A program made the translations under genes and the position numbers. A stretch of DNA of 64,000 bases from Owenia fusiformis (Eukaryota > Annelida > Polychaeta > Sabellida > Oweniidae), in NCBI GenBank assembly GCA_903813345.2, contig CAIIXF020000012.1, forward strand, positions 7,401,615-7,465,614. Reading direction: 5' to 3'. The notes under the pieces were generated by a model that ran no database searches, was not told where the DNA came from, and saw only the letters and a program-made list of their open reading frames with translations. Shown here piece after piece: positions 42,181 to 53,071 of the stretch (within the stretch, counting starts at the first letter, position 1; each line of letters begins with the position of its first letter).

Positions 42181-43465
42181 CCTTATTAGTTTTCAGTTAT
42201 CGTTTCAAAAGTCTACTCTCAATACGTCTTTCCAATTTTTGATTCAATTCAATTTATTTCTTGACATTAAGGCCTATATTGCAGTCGCCGAGTTTACTTT
42301 AAAATGTCTTTGCTACAGCCAAAACCTAACATTTCTCTCAAGGTTACAGTAAAATTAAAACTATTAGACCATAAAAAAAGTAATAGAAGTTAACATTTAA
42401 TAATATGCAGACAAGGTGGGGGCAACCCATCTTTTATTTAAGTGAAAGTACTTTATGTTTAAAGGCTTCTATTTCTAAAATTAATATTTTATTTAAGTGA
42501 CTCCAGAATGCACAATAACACTTAACTGAATAATCCTTTGGATATTTTAGTTCCATTATGTTTTTTACCTACATACATGTAATTGTAGTGACAGTTACAC
42601 TTAATTACACTCAAAGCAATTGTTACAGAAATGGCATATAAAATTAATTATTCGATCAACACTATCTTTACATAGATACAGTTTCAGCATTATACATTTA
42701 TTAGTCCAAGATAGACAATAAGTAACAATAACTTTAACAATATTCTCCAAAGTGCCAAGCCAGAAGAAGCAGCTCAAGTTCAATAAGTTCCCTGTAAGTC
42801 TAGTTTCTAGTTGCATGTTTTGAATAATCACACATCCATTCCCTTAGATGTACAATAGCATTTACCAATGTTTCAGTATTATGTCCAACCCTTCTATATT
42901 GTCCAAGAGCTATGTATACTTTCTAATTACAGATGCCACATTAGCCAATGTCTCCACATTCTGTCCAACCAATAAATGTCATCTATGTATGAGAAAGTAC
43001 TTTAGTACCTTCTATATTGTCCAAGAGCTATGTATACTTTCTAATTACACTTTGCCCCATTTGCTAATGTCTCCACATCCTGTCCAACCAATGAATGTCA
43101 TCCATGTATGAGAAAGTACTTTAGTACCTTCTATATTGTCCAAGAGCTATGTATAGTTTCTAATTACACTTTGCCCCATTTGCCAATGTCTCCACATTCT
43201 GTCCAACCAATAAATGTCCTTCATGTACAAGGGGCGATCAGAAAGTAATGGACCGTCCGCTCTAATTTCATCAATATTAACACTTTCTATGTAATTTTTT
43301 CACACAATATCACTTGTACATTGAATATAACACTGACAAAGTTTCATTGTTCTATGACATCACATTTTCATTTTATTGGTTGCTATGGTTACCAAGGTAG
43401 GGTCAGGTTGGATGTGATTTTTATGTGAGAAAGCACTTTCCTTTGGTATATCAATGAAGTTCTAT
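42181..43465. repeat. Segmental duplicate B (partner 38234-39383)
   Basis: It shares the copy 6 flank throughout and has one or two additional SDR-tail units (about 42920, 43033, 43160). It also contains the mariner remnant (43230-43420) with 'caaggggcgatcagaaagta'. Confidence 0.85.
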
Positions 43466-43999
43466 GTACTTTCCCTAATTAAACGTTGTTGCATTTGCCA
43501 GCCTTTAAGCATCTAGCAATGAATGTTCTCCATGTGTGAAAAAAATCACTTTTCTATACCAGTATTATCCAAGTTCTAAATCCACTTTGTAATTATACTG
43601 AGCTGCATTTTTGGCATCCTGTCCAACCAATGAATGTCCTCCATATATGAGAAAGCACTTTCTTTTTCTATATTATCCAATTTCTACTTACAATTTCTAA
43701 TTACACTTTTCTGTATTTGCCAAGGTTTCTGCATCTTGACAAACCCATGAATGTTTAAGATAACATGTTTTGTCTCATCAAAGGTCTATGACACTTTCTA
43801 ATTACACTTTTCTGTATTTGCTAAGGTTTCTGCATCTTGACAATCCAATGAATGTTTAAAAAAATACTTTATTGTCATCAAAGTTCTATGACACTTTCTA
43901 ATCACACTTTTCTGTATTTGCCAAGGTTTCTGCATCTTGTCCAACCAATGAATGTTTAAGAAAACACTTTTTTGTATCATCAAAGTTCTATTAAACTTT
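42900..43999 (-). repeat. Array of about eight SDR-tail units 3' of copy 9
   Basis: Units of ~90-120 bp each begin (plus strand) 'ctttctaattacactt', pass through a decayed SDR C-terminus (gcatttgccaaggtttctgc, catcttgtccaaccaatgaa) and end in 'ccatgtatgagaaagtactt'-like sequence. Units are near 42920, 43033, 43160, 43480, 43590, 43700, 43795 and 43895. The unit next to copy 9 still reads HSLDCQDAETLANTEKCN and stop on the minus strand. Confidence 0.85.
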
Positions 44000-44812
44000 C
44001 TAATTACACTTGGCTGCATTTGCCAAAGTTTCGGCATCTTGTCCAACCAATGAATGACCTCCATCTAAGACCAAGATTTCACCTTGCATTGATGGGCTGG
44101 ATGCTGTGAACACCACAGCCTTTGCAACATCCTCAACAGTAGCCAGTTTCCTCAAGGGAACAGCTTTGGCTGCTCCAGTATGTATGTCTTTTTGTTCTTG
44201 GATGGTCGACACAAAGCCCATATTTAGAAAAACATTGGTTTCAACATATCCAGGTGCCACAGCATTGATTCGAACACCATCAGGGCTGAATTCAAGCGCT
44301 GCACATTGGGTAAACATATTTAATGCTGCTCTTGACATTGTGTAAAATGGTATAGTCGTGTTAGGTCGTACTCCTAAGAAACTAGATATATTCACAATAT
44401 TTCCCTGTGTTTTCTTCAGTTCTGGGTAAGAAAGTTGGGTCATATGTAGCGGAACTTTGAAGTGGATGTTCAACTCATAATCCAAATCAGTCATTGTTGC
44501 ATCTAAAATTGATCCCATTTGTTTGGCTCCTCCAGCGTTATTCACAAGAACATCGATTCTGGAGAATTCAGTCATTGCTTCATCAACTATAGATTTCATA
44601 GTCTCATTTTTAAGAATATCACCTCTAACGATTGGAAACTTTGCATCAGGCTGGCCTACTGTTCTGCATTCATGTTGTGTTGCTTTTAACGCACTTTCAT
44701 TTCGTCCATGAATAAGCACATTGGCTCCTAGTTTCGCAAAATTTAAAGCTATTGCTTTCCCAATACCTTGACTTGAACCTGTTACTATAACAGCCTTTCT
44801 TAAAAATTCCAT
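44000..44812 (-). CDS. Divergent SDR oxidoreductase, copy 9, with Arg at the catalytic Lys position
   Basis: 270 residues. The Rossmann motif TGSSQGIG (11-18), NNAG (91-94), Ser144 and Tyr157 are present, but the active-site segment reads YTMSR, so position 161 is arginine instead of the lysine of YxxxK. It differs widely from copies 1-8 (HGRNESALK, GGAKQMGSILDATMTDLDYELN, SSFLGVRPNTT, FLNMGFVSTIQEQKDIHTG). PG (187-188) and LDGG are kept. In SDRs the lysine binds the nicotinamide ribose and lowers the Tyr pKa; arginine may allow weak or altered activity. The open, clean frame argues for selection. Confidence 0.92.
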   Translation of the reverse strand: MEFLRKAVIVTGSSQGIGKAIALNFAKLGANVLIHGRNESALKATQHECRTVGQPDAKFPIVRGDILKNETMKSIVDEAMTEFSRIDVLVNNAGGAKQMGSILDATMTDLDYELNIHFKVPLHMTQLSYPELKKTQGNIVNISSFLGVRPNTTIPFYTMSRAALNMFTQCAALEFSPDGVRINAVAPGYVETNVFLNMGFVSTIQEQKDIHTGAAKAVPLRKLATVEDVAKAVVFTASSPSMQGEILVLDGGHSLVGQDAETLANAAKCN

Positions 44813-45283
44813 CTTTACACTACAAGAGTCAAGTTTTTAAATTCCAAGCTGCATATCATATGTAGAGTTTTACACAGTTAACTATGTTCTTCATATTGAC
44901 CAGTCGGTGCTATGTAGTATGCTTGTAAAAGTGTAAACATTGTTTGAAGGGGCAGTGTGAACCCCTATATCAGGTCACGGACAACAATTTTACTGCCTTG
45001 AGGCTTGAGTAGTTTAATACTAAGTTTAGCACATGTGTGCTTCTTTACAGAATGAATGGATGAAAGGAACTTTTATGTCAGATATGTAATATATATTTAG
45101 CTTATAATACATGAAAAATGTTAGAAACACTTATTAACCTCTACATATGAAGAATATCCCTGACTCCCTGAATTTTTATTCTAAAGAAGTATTGGAATAA
45201 ATTGGGAAACATTTCATTTATTTTCTTAGCCTTAATGTTTATCTCAAAAAGTAATTGTGAGTTGATAACAAGTATGGTGTTTA
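44813..45283. other. AT-rich spacer upstream of copy 9
   Basis: It lacks the conserved upstream block of copies 1-5 and 7. Nothing recognisable apart from AT-rich sequence. Confidence 0.4.
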
Positions 45284-46045
45284 AACTGCTTCTTTATTCG
45301 GTACATTAATATTCCATAAATACCAAATAAAACAAACAATTTACCAAACCCTAACCCAATCTCTCGAATGTTTTTTTATCTTATCAAATGCAATAATCTA
45401 TACAATTTATATTCGCTAAATAGTTTCACTTGTTCTTTGTATTGACATTCACATTTGATATTTATACATGTATTTGTGTGATGCAGCGAATCAATTTGTT
45501 TTCCTTAACGTACGTATAATTCAATGAATTATTTGTACATTCGGTATTTGAATTATTTATATTCGGTAATTACCGAATGCCACATTCGATAAATTTCGTT
45601 ATTTTTCGATAATTTACGAGACTTTCAGTCACGTGATATATTTGTACGATGTTGAATAGCTGCGCGGCCATTTTGCAAATCTCGAAGTCACGTGACAAAA
45701 TATCGAACAACAACGCAAGTTATCGAATATTACTTTATTGCATTCTGTAAATAGCAAATTAGCTTTCGGTAAAATGCATTAACTATGTCATAGAAAAATA
45801 AACCATTTGGTAAATATACGCAAACTTATTTCGGTAGGGTTCAAATAGAAATTCAATATTGTGCATATAATGTGTTACTCTTAAGGAATACCATAACAAT
45901 TTACGCAAAAAAATATAATTTAACGAATGAAATATGTAATTTATTGCACATAGTATTAAGTGATTGGCTATTTTGAAAACTTAATTTGCTGTAACAAACA
46001 TATAAACGTTTTTACCTAATGGAAAAAAGATTTAGCGAATATAAA

Positions 46046-46229
46046 TGTAATGTATGTTCAATTATAAGATATTATTAATTCATAGATGTCGCTCATAAAT
46101 TGAATCTTGGGAAAAAGCACATGTGTGCCATATAAGGCAAAATATACATACCACCATTGATTTAGACTGAAATGATGTCTGTGTTTGTTATTGACAAAAC
46201 TTGTATATATTAGGCCTCCAAACTTAACA
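46046..46229 (+). repeat. Left LTR of the Ty3 element
   Basis: 184 bp, TGTAATGTATG...CTTAACA. No difference from the right LTR was seen on reading. Confidence 0.95.
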
Positions 46230-46323
46230 ATGGCGACGAGGATAGTGGCAAAACAAGTAAGAACAGTATAACAACAACTCAATGTGTGAAATAAAGTATA
46301 AATAGACTGTAAAGTGGAAAAAA

Positions 46324-49300
46324 TTGAACTTAATTGAGACTTCAAAAATTCTGGAAAAAACAATTTTCAAAATGCCTATAGGAAAAATTGGAGAATTCAA
46401 CAGTGAGTTGGAGCCATTCGAAAATTATATAGAAAGGATTGAACAATATTTCATAGCAAATGACATTGAACAGGATAAACGTAAGTGTGTTTTCCTAGCA
46501 GCTTGTGGTGCAAAAACGTATGACACATTGAAAAACTTATGTCTGCCAAACAAAGTTTCTGATGAAACTTTTGATGATATTAGCACAAAATTAAAGTTAC
46601 ACTTCAAACCAGAACCTCTGCTAATCTTTGAAAGATACAAATTTGGGAAAAGGACTCGACAACCCAATGAAAAGATATCAAACTTTGTCATAGATTTGAA
46701 AAAATTATCTTCAACCTGCAAATTTGGGACATTTTTAGAGGATGCATTGTGTATGCAATTTGTTGTTGGACTAAATATTCCGAAAGCACAGAATCGACTA
46801 ATCCAAGAATCGGAACTTACATTTGCTAAAGCTATATCTATAGCACAAGCAGAGGAAAGTGCAACTGCTTCCTGCAAAGAAATTGACACTGAAACATCAA
46901 CAAATGCATCCGTGAACATGATTCATAAACTAACTTGCTGGAGATGTGGCGGCGACCACAAGGCAAATATATGCCGTTACCGTTCAACTACTTGTCATAA
47001 GTGCAGTGAACCTGGACATCTGAAATCCCGCTGTGATGACGTTAGAAAATGGCGTGAGGCTAGGAAAGGGAAACCTAAGCCAAAATTCCGTAGAAAAGTT
47101 CATCGTCAGAATCTTCTCGAAGAGGACGATGGGTCAGATGATGGTCTCCCGACATACTGCATATATAGACTGGGAACGATGAATCCTGACAATGTCAACA
47201 ATCATGGCGTACATGCATTAAAGGATCAGGTAACTCAGTACAATGTCTCAATGTTTGTAGATGATAAACCATGTAATTTTGAGCTAGACACAGCTGCATC
47301 AGTTTCTGTCATTGGTGAATCATTGTATAGGTCCAAATTAGCCCACATTCCATTGAAACCTCCAAAAGTCAAGCTAAAATCCTATTGTGGTAACTTGTTG
47401 GATCTCTTGGGTGAAATTCAAGTCCCTGTAACTTACAACAATGTTACCAAGACACCGCCTTTGATAGTTGCTCAGGGTAATAAGCCTGCATTACTTGGAA
47501 GAAATTGGCTTTCTCAGATCAAATTAGACTGGGGGCAAATTTTTGCAGTGCAAGACAATACTAGACTTGACAACCTACTGACGAAATATCACAATGTTTT
47601 CTCTGAGGAAAGGGGTGACATTCAAGGCTTTCAAGCTGAAGTTCAAATTCCAGAAAACTCAACTCCAATTTTCAAAAAAGCATATCCAGTTCCATACCCT
47701 ATTCAAGACAAAGTTAAAGCTCAATTAGAGAAAGGGGTGGAGTCAGGAATCTTTAAGAAAGTTGAAAAAAGTTCATGGGCAAGTCCACAAGTAACAGTCA
47801 TAAAAGAAAACGGGGGTCTTAGACTCTGTGGGGATTACAAGGTAACGGTCAATACAGTTTTAGAACCGGACCCGTACCCACTTCCGACTTTAGAACGATT
47901 GTTTTCACAGGTAAGTAACGCACGTTACTATTCTAAAATTGATTTGGCGGATGCGTTTCAACAGCTAAGGCTTAGTGAAAAATCGAAGGAACTACTTACG
48001 GTCAATACTATGATTGGTCTGATTCGATATGAACGCATGCCATACGGTATCAAAACCGCACCTCAAATTTTCCAATCCGTAATGGATGAAATCTTGCGAG
48101 ATCTGGATGTTTGTTGTTACATAGATGACATTCTAGTATATTCCGAGACGGAGGAGGAACACTATGGTAAGTTAGAGCAGGTTTTGCAACGGTTGAATAA
48201 ACACAACGTTCGTGTGCGTATCGCGAAATGCTCATTTCTCAAACCATCAGTAGAATATTTGGGACACGTATTGGATGGTGATGGAATACATCCAAATAAG
48301 AAAAACATTGAGGCTCTTTTGAACGTGTCTACTCCCAGCAATGTTTCGGAACTCAAGGCTTTTCTAGGCATGATAAATTACTATGGGCGGTTCATTCAAA
48401 ATCTCTCATCCGTGTTGTATCCATTGAACAACCTTTTGAGGAAAGATGTAAAATGACGATGGGGAGATGAAGAAAAACTAGCCTTTGAATCTGCAAAAAA
48501 TTCAGTCAAAGAAGACAGTTGTCTGACGCCTTATGATCCGCAGAAACCAATCAAAGTTGCCGCAGACGCGTCCGGTGTAGGAATAGGCGCGGTCATTTCG
48601 CACATAATGGAGGATGGTAGTGAACGTCCGGTGCATTTCGCCTCGCGTAGTCTCAACAAAGCGGAGAAAAATTACGCGCAAATTGAGAAGGAGGCTCTAT
48701 CTCTCATTTATGCAGTGAAGAAATTTCACATGTATATTTATGGGAAAAAGTTCACTTTAGTGACTGATCACAAACCTTTAGTCACAATTTTGGGTTCAAA
48801 AACAGGTATTCCTACTTTAGCGGCTGCACGAATGCAACGATGGAGTCTCATTTTGTCCGCTTACGATTATAACGTCGAATATCGCAAATCTGCTGAGCAT
48901 TCTAATGCTGACGGTTTAAGTCGTTTACCGGACATGTCCGCTAAAGCATGCGAAGAAGATGCAGAATTACCTCTGCACATGTTGTCGTTCACAGATCAGT
49001 TACCAATCACAGCGACTGATATCAAAGAACGTACTCGGAAAAACCCAGTTTTGTCTAAGGTTTATGAATACACTCTTAATGGCTGGCCTAATCAGATAAA
49101 TGACAATGAATTGAAACCGTATTTCCGCCGAAGAAATGAGCTTTCCACAGACCAAGGATGCGTATTGTGGGGATTACGTGTTGTCATTCCACCCATTTAT
49201 CGCGATCAATTACTCGCAGAACTACACGAAGAGCATCATGGGATTGTACGTATGAAATCTCTTGCGCGATGCTATCTTTGGTGGCCAGGCCTTGACTCTC

Positions 49301-50523
49301 AGATAGAAGATATAGTACAAAGCTGTAACACCTGTCAGGCATCCAGAAATATGCCTGCAGAAGCACCATTAATGCCATGGTCTTTTCCCAGTCGGGTTTG
49401 GCAACGCGAACATATAGACTTTGCGGAGAAAGACAATGAGCGATTTCTGATACTCATCGATGCGTACTCAAAATGGATCGAAGTTTTTCCTATGCAAAGC
49501 ACAACTGCTTCTAAAACAATTGATAAACTGCGGTCATGTTTCGCCCAGTTCGGTTTACCGGAACAGTGTGTCTCAGATAACGGTCCACAATTTACATCCG
49601 AGGAATTTCAGAAATTCATGTCTCATAATGGCATTAAGCACACATTTAGCCCTCCTTATCACCCAAGCACGAATGGCGCGGCTGAGCGGTCGGTACAAAT
49701 CATCAAAAATGCTCTATTCAAAAATGTTCTTGACAAAAAGAAAGGTACGCTATCTCAGAGATTGGCAAATTTCCTGTTAATGTATCGGAATACACCACAC
49801 TCAACTACAGGAGTTAGTCCAGCGGAATTGTTCCTAAAACGTCAGTTGCGTACTCGTTTCACTCTTTTGAAGCCAAATTTGTTCAACCGAGTCGAGAATA
49901 AACAACAAAGTCAAGCACTTCAAAAGAACCGTTCAATTGACCGATCATTTAAAATTCATGATCATGTACGTGTCAAAAATTTCCGTGGGGGGAAGGAGAA
50001 GTGGCTTTTGGGAGTTATTGTGAAAGTCTGTGGTCCTCGTACATATGTGGTAAAGGTGGGAAACAATTCACGTTTTGTTCATGTTGACCATCTAATAGGG
50101 GCTCAAGGGGAAAGTCAAACAAATGAATCCTCTGATCTCTTTGAAAACATGCCAGATATACAGACTGGACCAGACAAGCTTCAGACAAGTTCAGACAAAC
50201 TACAAAGCCCATACAAACTACCAAGTCCGGACAAACACCAAAGTTCAGACATACAAAGTCCTGACATAATTCATAGTCCTGACTTACAAAGACCAAGTGA
50301 GAAATCACAAAGAAAATCTACAGGTATTACTCCAAGTAAAAATACACCTGTTTCTGTCACTCCTAGCAAGCAATTGCCAAGTGAAATTTCACAAGATACA
50401 CAAGTGACAAGTCCTAAGAGCAAGCCAAAAGGTAACACATTGGATGTCCCTGTCTCCTTGCCTGATACCTCACCCCGGTATCCAACCAGGTCCCGAAAAC
50501 CTCCCGATAGATTGAAGTTTTAA
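46324..50523 (+). pseudogene. gag-pol region of the Ty3 element (about one break)
   Basis: In order: Gag-like part (about 46.3-46.9 kb); two zinc knuckles (CWRCGGDHKANIC and CHKCSEPGHLKSRC, about 46.94-47.04 kb); aspartic protease with DTAAS (about 47.3 kb); reverse transcriptase with YIDDILVYS (about 48.1 kb); RNase H with TDHKPL (about 48.77 kb); integrase zinc finger H-H-C-C (about 49.2-49.35 kb) and DDE core with DNGPQFTSEEF and the PYHPSTNGAAERSV region (about 49.4-49.7 kb); then a basic, Ser/Pro-rich tail with short 'SPDK' type repeats. No envelope gene is seen. The host effect is unknown; it lies between SDR copies 9 and 10. Confidence 0.93.
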
Positions 50524-50824
50524 AGCAGCTTTATCTCAGCTCAGAAATACATGTAATGCTTTATTATCTTGTTTATGAGATTACTGAGTTAACTGCATCT
50601 GTACATGTATGTATTCCTGGAAATGACAATATATCATAGTCAATGAGTAAATATTGACTAAATCAATATTAATGAAATGATATAGTTTTATTTTGAGAAT
50701 TAACATATTGACTTTCTCTCATTTGATTAAGTAAAGACAATCAATGCACTTTAAGACATTTAAAGGCTTCACTCCCATTTGAACTTTTGATGAAACAAGA
50801 AGTTTCATATAGGGGAGGAGAAGA

Positions 50825-51008
50825 TGTAATGTATGTTCAATTATAAGATATTATTAATTCATAGATGTCGCTCATAAATTGAATCTTGGGAAAAAGCACA
50901 TGTGTGCCATATAAGGCAAAATATACATACCACCATTGATTTAGACTGAAATGATGTCTGTGTTTGTTATTGACAAAACTTGTATATATTAGGCCTCCAA
51001 ACTTAACA
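50825..51008 (+). repeat. Right LTR of the Ty3 element
   Basis: 184 bp directly after the purine-rich tract ataggggaggagaaga (about 50809-50824). Confidence 0.95.
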
Positions 51009-51329
51009 ATAAATGTTTCATATATCGAATATATTTGAATTTAATGAATAAAGAAGCAAAAATAATGCCATAAACAAGGTCCTTCTAATTGTGAGTGAGT
51101 TGATAAGATAAAATTCAGTTACCATGGTGTTGCAAAGATGACAGGGTTTTTGGCTAGATAGAGGTTGACTGAAGTGCCATCTTTTAATTAACACTATACC
51201 AATCGCATGTAAGACTATGCACATTAAACTAAATATATAAAAAATGAAATCTGTTTTTTTGCATGAAGTACAATGGCATAATTACACTAAATATCCACTG
51301 ATAGCTGTTACACTCAGGCAAAAATTCTA

Positions 51330-52010
51330 ATTATACACTAAATTGCACAATACATTGATACAGTTACACTAAGCTGCATAATCTATTCATATAGTTATAC
51401 ATAGTTGCATAATCCAATGATATAGTTACATTAAGCTGCATAATCCATTGATATAGTTACATGAAGCTGCATAATCCAATGATATAGTTATACAAAGCTG
51501 CATAATCCAATGATATAGTTTTACTTAGCTGCATAATCCATTGATATAGTTATACAAAGCTGCATAATCCAATGATATAGTTATACTTAGCTGCATAATC
51601 CATTGATATAGTTATACAAAGCTGCATAATCCATTGATATAGTTACATGAAGCTGCCTAATCCAATGATATAGTTATACTTAGCTGCATAATCCATTGAT
51701 ATAGTTATACAAAGCTGCATAATCCAATGATATAGTTATACAAAGCTGTATAATCCATTGATATAGTTACATGAAGCTACATAATCCAATAATAAAGTTA
51801 TACTGAGCTGCATAATCTAATAATCCAATGATATAGTTATACAAAGCTGCATAATCCAATGATATAGTTATACAAAGCTGTATAATCCATTGATATAGTT
51901 ACATGAAGCTGCATAATCCAATAATAAAGTTATACTGAGCTGCATAATCTAATAATCCAATGATATAGGTACAGGAAGCTGCATAATCCAATGATATAGT
52001 TACATGAAGC
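51330..52010 (-). repeat. ~31-bp minisatellite 3' of SDR copy 10
   Basis: About 20 units of the type 'agttatacaaagctgcataa' + 'tccaatgatat'. The first part matches the plus-strand view of the SDR gene end (agttgcacttagctgcat at about 52252-52269: stop, Asn, Cys, Lys, Ala, Ala). Decayed units bridge the gap at 52020-52240. The array thus appears to be grown from the SDR stop-codon region. Confidence 0.8.
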
Positions 52011-52249
52011 TGCATCAATTTTGGTACATTTTTCCTACTCTTTATAACATATTGGTATAGTTATTAAAACTGCATTATAGCATTTTCACTTCATTAACTT
52101 AATCTGCATAACACATTAAAGTTAAATGATGTTCATAGTCCATTTGTATAGTTACTACTACGTGAATAACTCATTAGTATATAGTTATACTAAGATTCCC
52201 TTTTCATATTACTGAAATGCACTTTACTTCAGTTCTTCTATTTTACTCT

Positions 52250-53071
52250 TTAGTTGCACTTAGCTGCATTCGCCATGGTTTCTGGATCAGTTCCTAGCAA
52301 TGAACGCCCTCCATCTACCAGCACACACTCACCTTGCATTGAGGAAGTGGATGCCAAAAACACAACAGCTTTCGCAACATCTTCTTCAGAAATTAACTTT
52401 CTCAAGGGAATTGCCTTCGCTGAGGCAAACTGGAAACCCTTCATTTCTTGTTCTGTGGATAGCACCCCTGTATTTAAAAGGACATTGGTTCCAACAGCAT
52501 CTGGGGCGACAGTGTTGATTCTCACATTATCTGGGCTGAATTCAAGCCCTCCACATCGGGTGAACATATTCATTGCTGCCTTAGCGATCGCATAAAATGG
52601 CATCGCTGTTGTTGGTCGTACTGCGACAGTACTAGAAATATTTACAATATTTCCCTGTGATTTTTTCAATTCGGCATAACAAAGTTGGGTCATGCGCAGC
52701 GGAACTTTGAAGTTCATGTTGATGTTAAAATCAACATCATCCATTGTTCCATTTAAGAGTGACACCAGTTTGTTAGGCACTCCCGCGTTATTGACGAGTA
52801 CATCAATTCTAGAGAATTCATCGATTGCTCTATCAACTATAGAGTTCAATGTTTCTTCATTAAGAATATCACCTTGGACAATAGGAAACTTTGCATCTTG
52901 ATGACCAAAAGAACGGCATTCACTCTGGGTTGACTTTAACGACATCTCATCACGTCCATGAATAAGTACACTTGCTCCAAGTTTCGCAAAACTTAAAGCT
53001 ATTGCTTTTCCAATACCTTTGCTTGAACCTGTTACTATAACTGCTTTTCCAAGAAACTCCATATCCATCAT
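52250..53071 (-). CDS. Divergent SDR oxidoreductase, copy 10
   Basis: 273 residues from the first Met (MMDMEFLGKAV); the fourth residue Met gives 270, the length of its sisters, and is probably the ancestral start. TGSSKGIG, NNAG, the Ser of NISST, YAIAK (Tyr/Lys) and VDGG are present. Where sisters have a PG motif after the catalytic helix (VPGNV, APGYV) it reads APDAVGT, which may alter the cofactor-side loop. It lies about 7.4 kb from copy 9 and has neither the conserved upstream block nor the 54-bp array. The C-terminus NAAKCN is kept. Confidence 0.92.
   Translation of the reverse strand: MMDMEFLGKAVIVTGSSKGIGKAIALSFAKLGASVLIHGRDEMSLKSTQSECRSFGHQDAKFPIVQGDILNEETLNSIVDRAIDEFSRIDVLVNNAGVPNKLVSLLNGTMDDVDFNINMNFKVPLRMTQLCYAELKKSQGNIVNISSTVAVRPTTAMPFYAIAKAAMNMFTRCGGLEFSPDNVRINTVAPDAVGTNVLLNTGVLSTEQEMKGFQFASAKAIPLRKLISEEDVAKAVVFLASTSSMQGECVLVDGGRSLLGTDPETMANAAKCN

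Larger units (their letters stand above)
46046..51008 (+). mobile_element. Ty3/gypsy LTR retrotransposon, young, nearly whole
   Basis: 4963 bp with 184-bp LTRs that begin TG and end CA. A 5-bp target duplication ataaa flanks it (46041-46045, 51009-51013). A primer-binding-like tggcgacgaggat follows the left LTR and a purine tract precedes the right one. The order gag, protease, reverse transcriptase, RNase H, integrase on the + strand defines Ty3/gypsy (Metaviridae). The LTRs look identical, so insertion is very recent. The coding region looks almost whole, with about one break. Confidence 0.95.
45284..51056. mobile_element. Possible ~800-bp AT-rich DNA element, later split by the Ty3 element
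   Basis: The outer parts (45284-46045 and 51009-51056) end in imperfect inverted copies of gcttctttattc. Between them the word ttcggta/tcgaat/attcgata and its complement occur at least 14 times (near 45294, 45365, 45411, 45540, 45562, 45585, 45605, 45700, 45721, 45768, 45830, 45920, 46033, 51021). Dense subterminal motifs are typical of hAT-like elements. No target duplication was fixed. Confidence 0.4.

Noticed and set aside
46046-51008. Endogenous retrovirus with envelope
   Set aside because: After integrase only a basic Ser/Pro-rich tail and the purine tract precede the LTR; there is no room or signal for env.
51330-52010. CRISPR-like array of 31-bp repeats
   Set aside because: Units are directly adjacent without unique spacers; it is a minisatellite in a eukaryotic setting.
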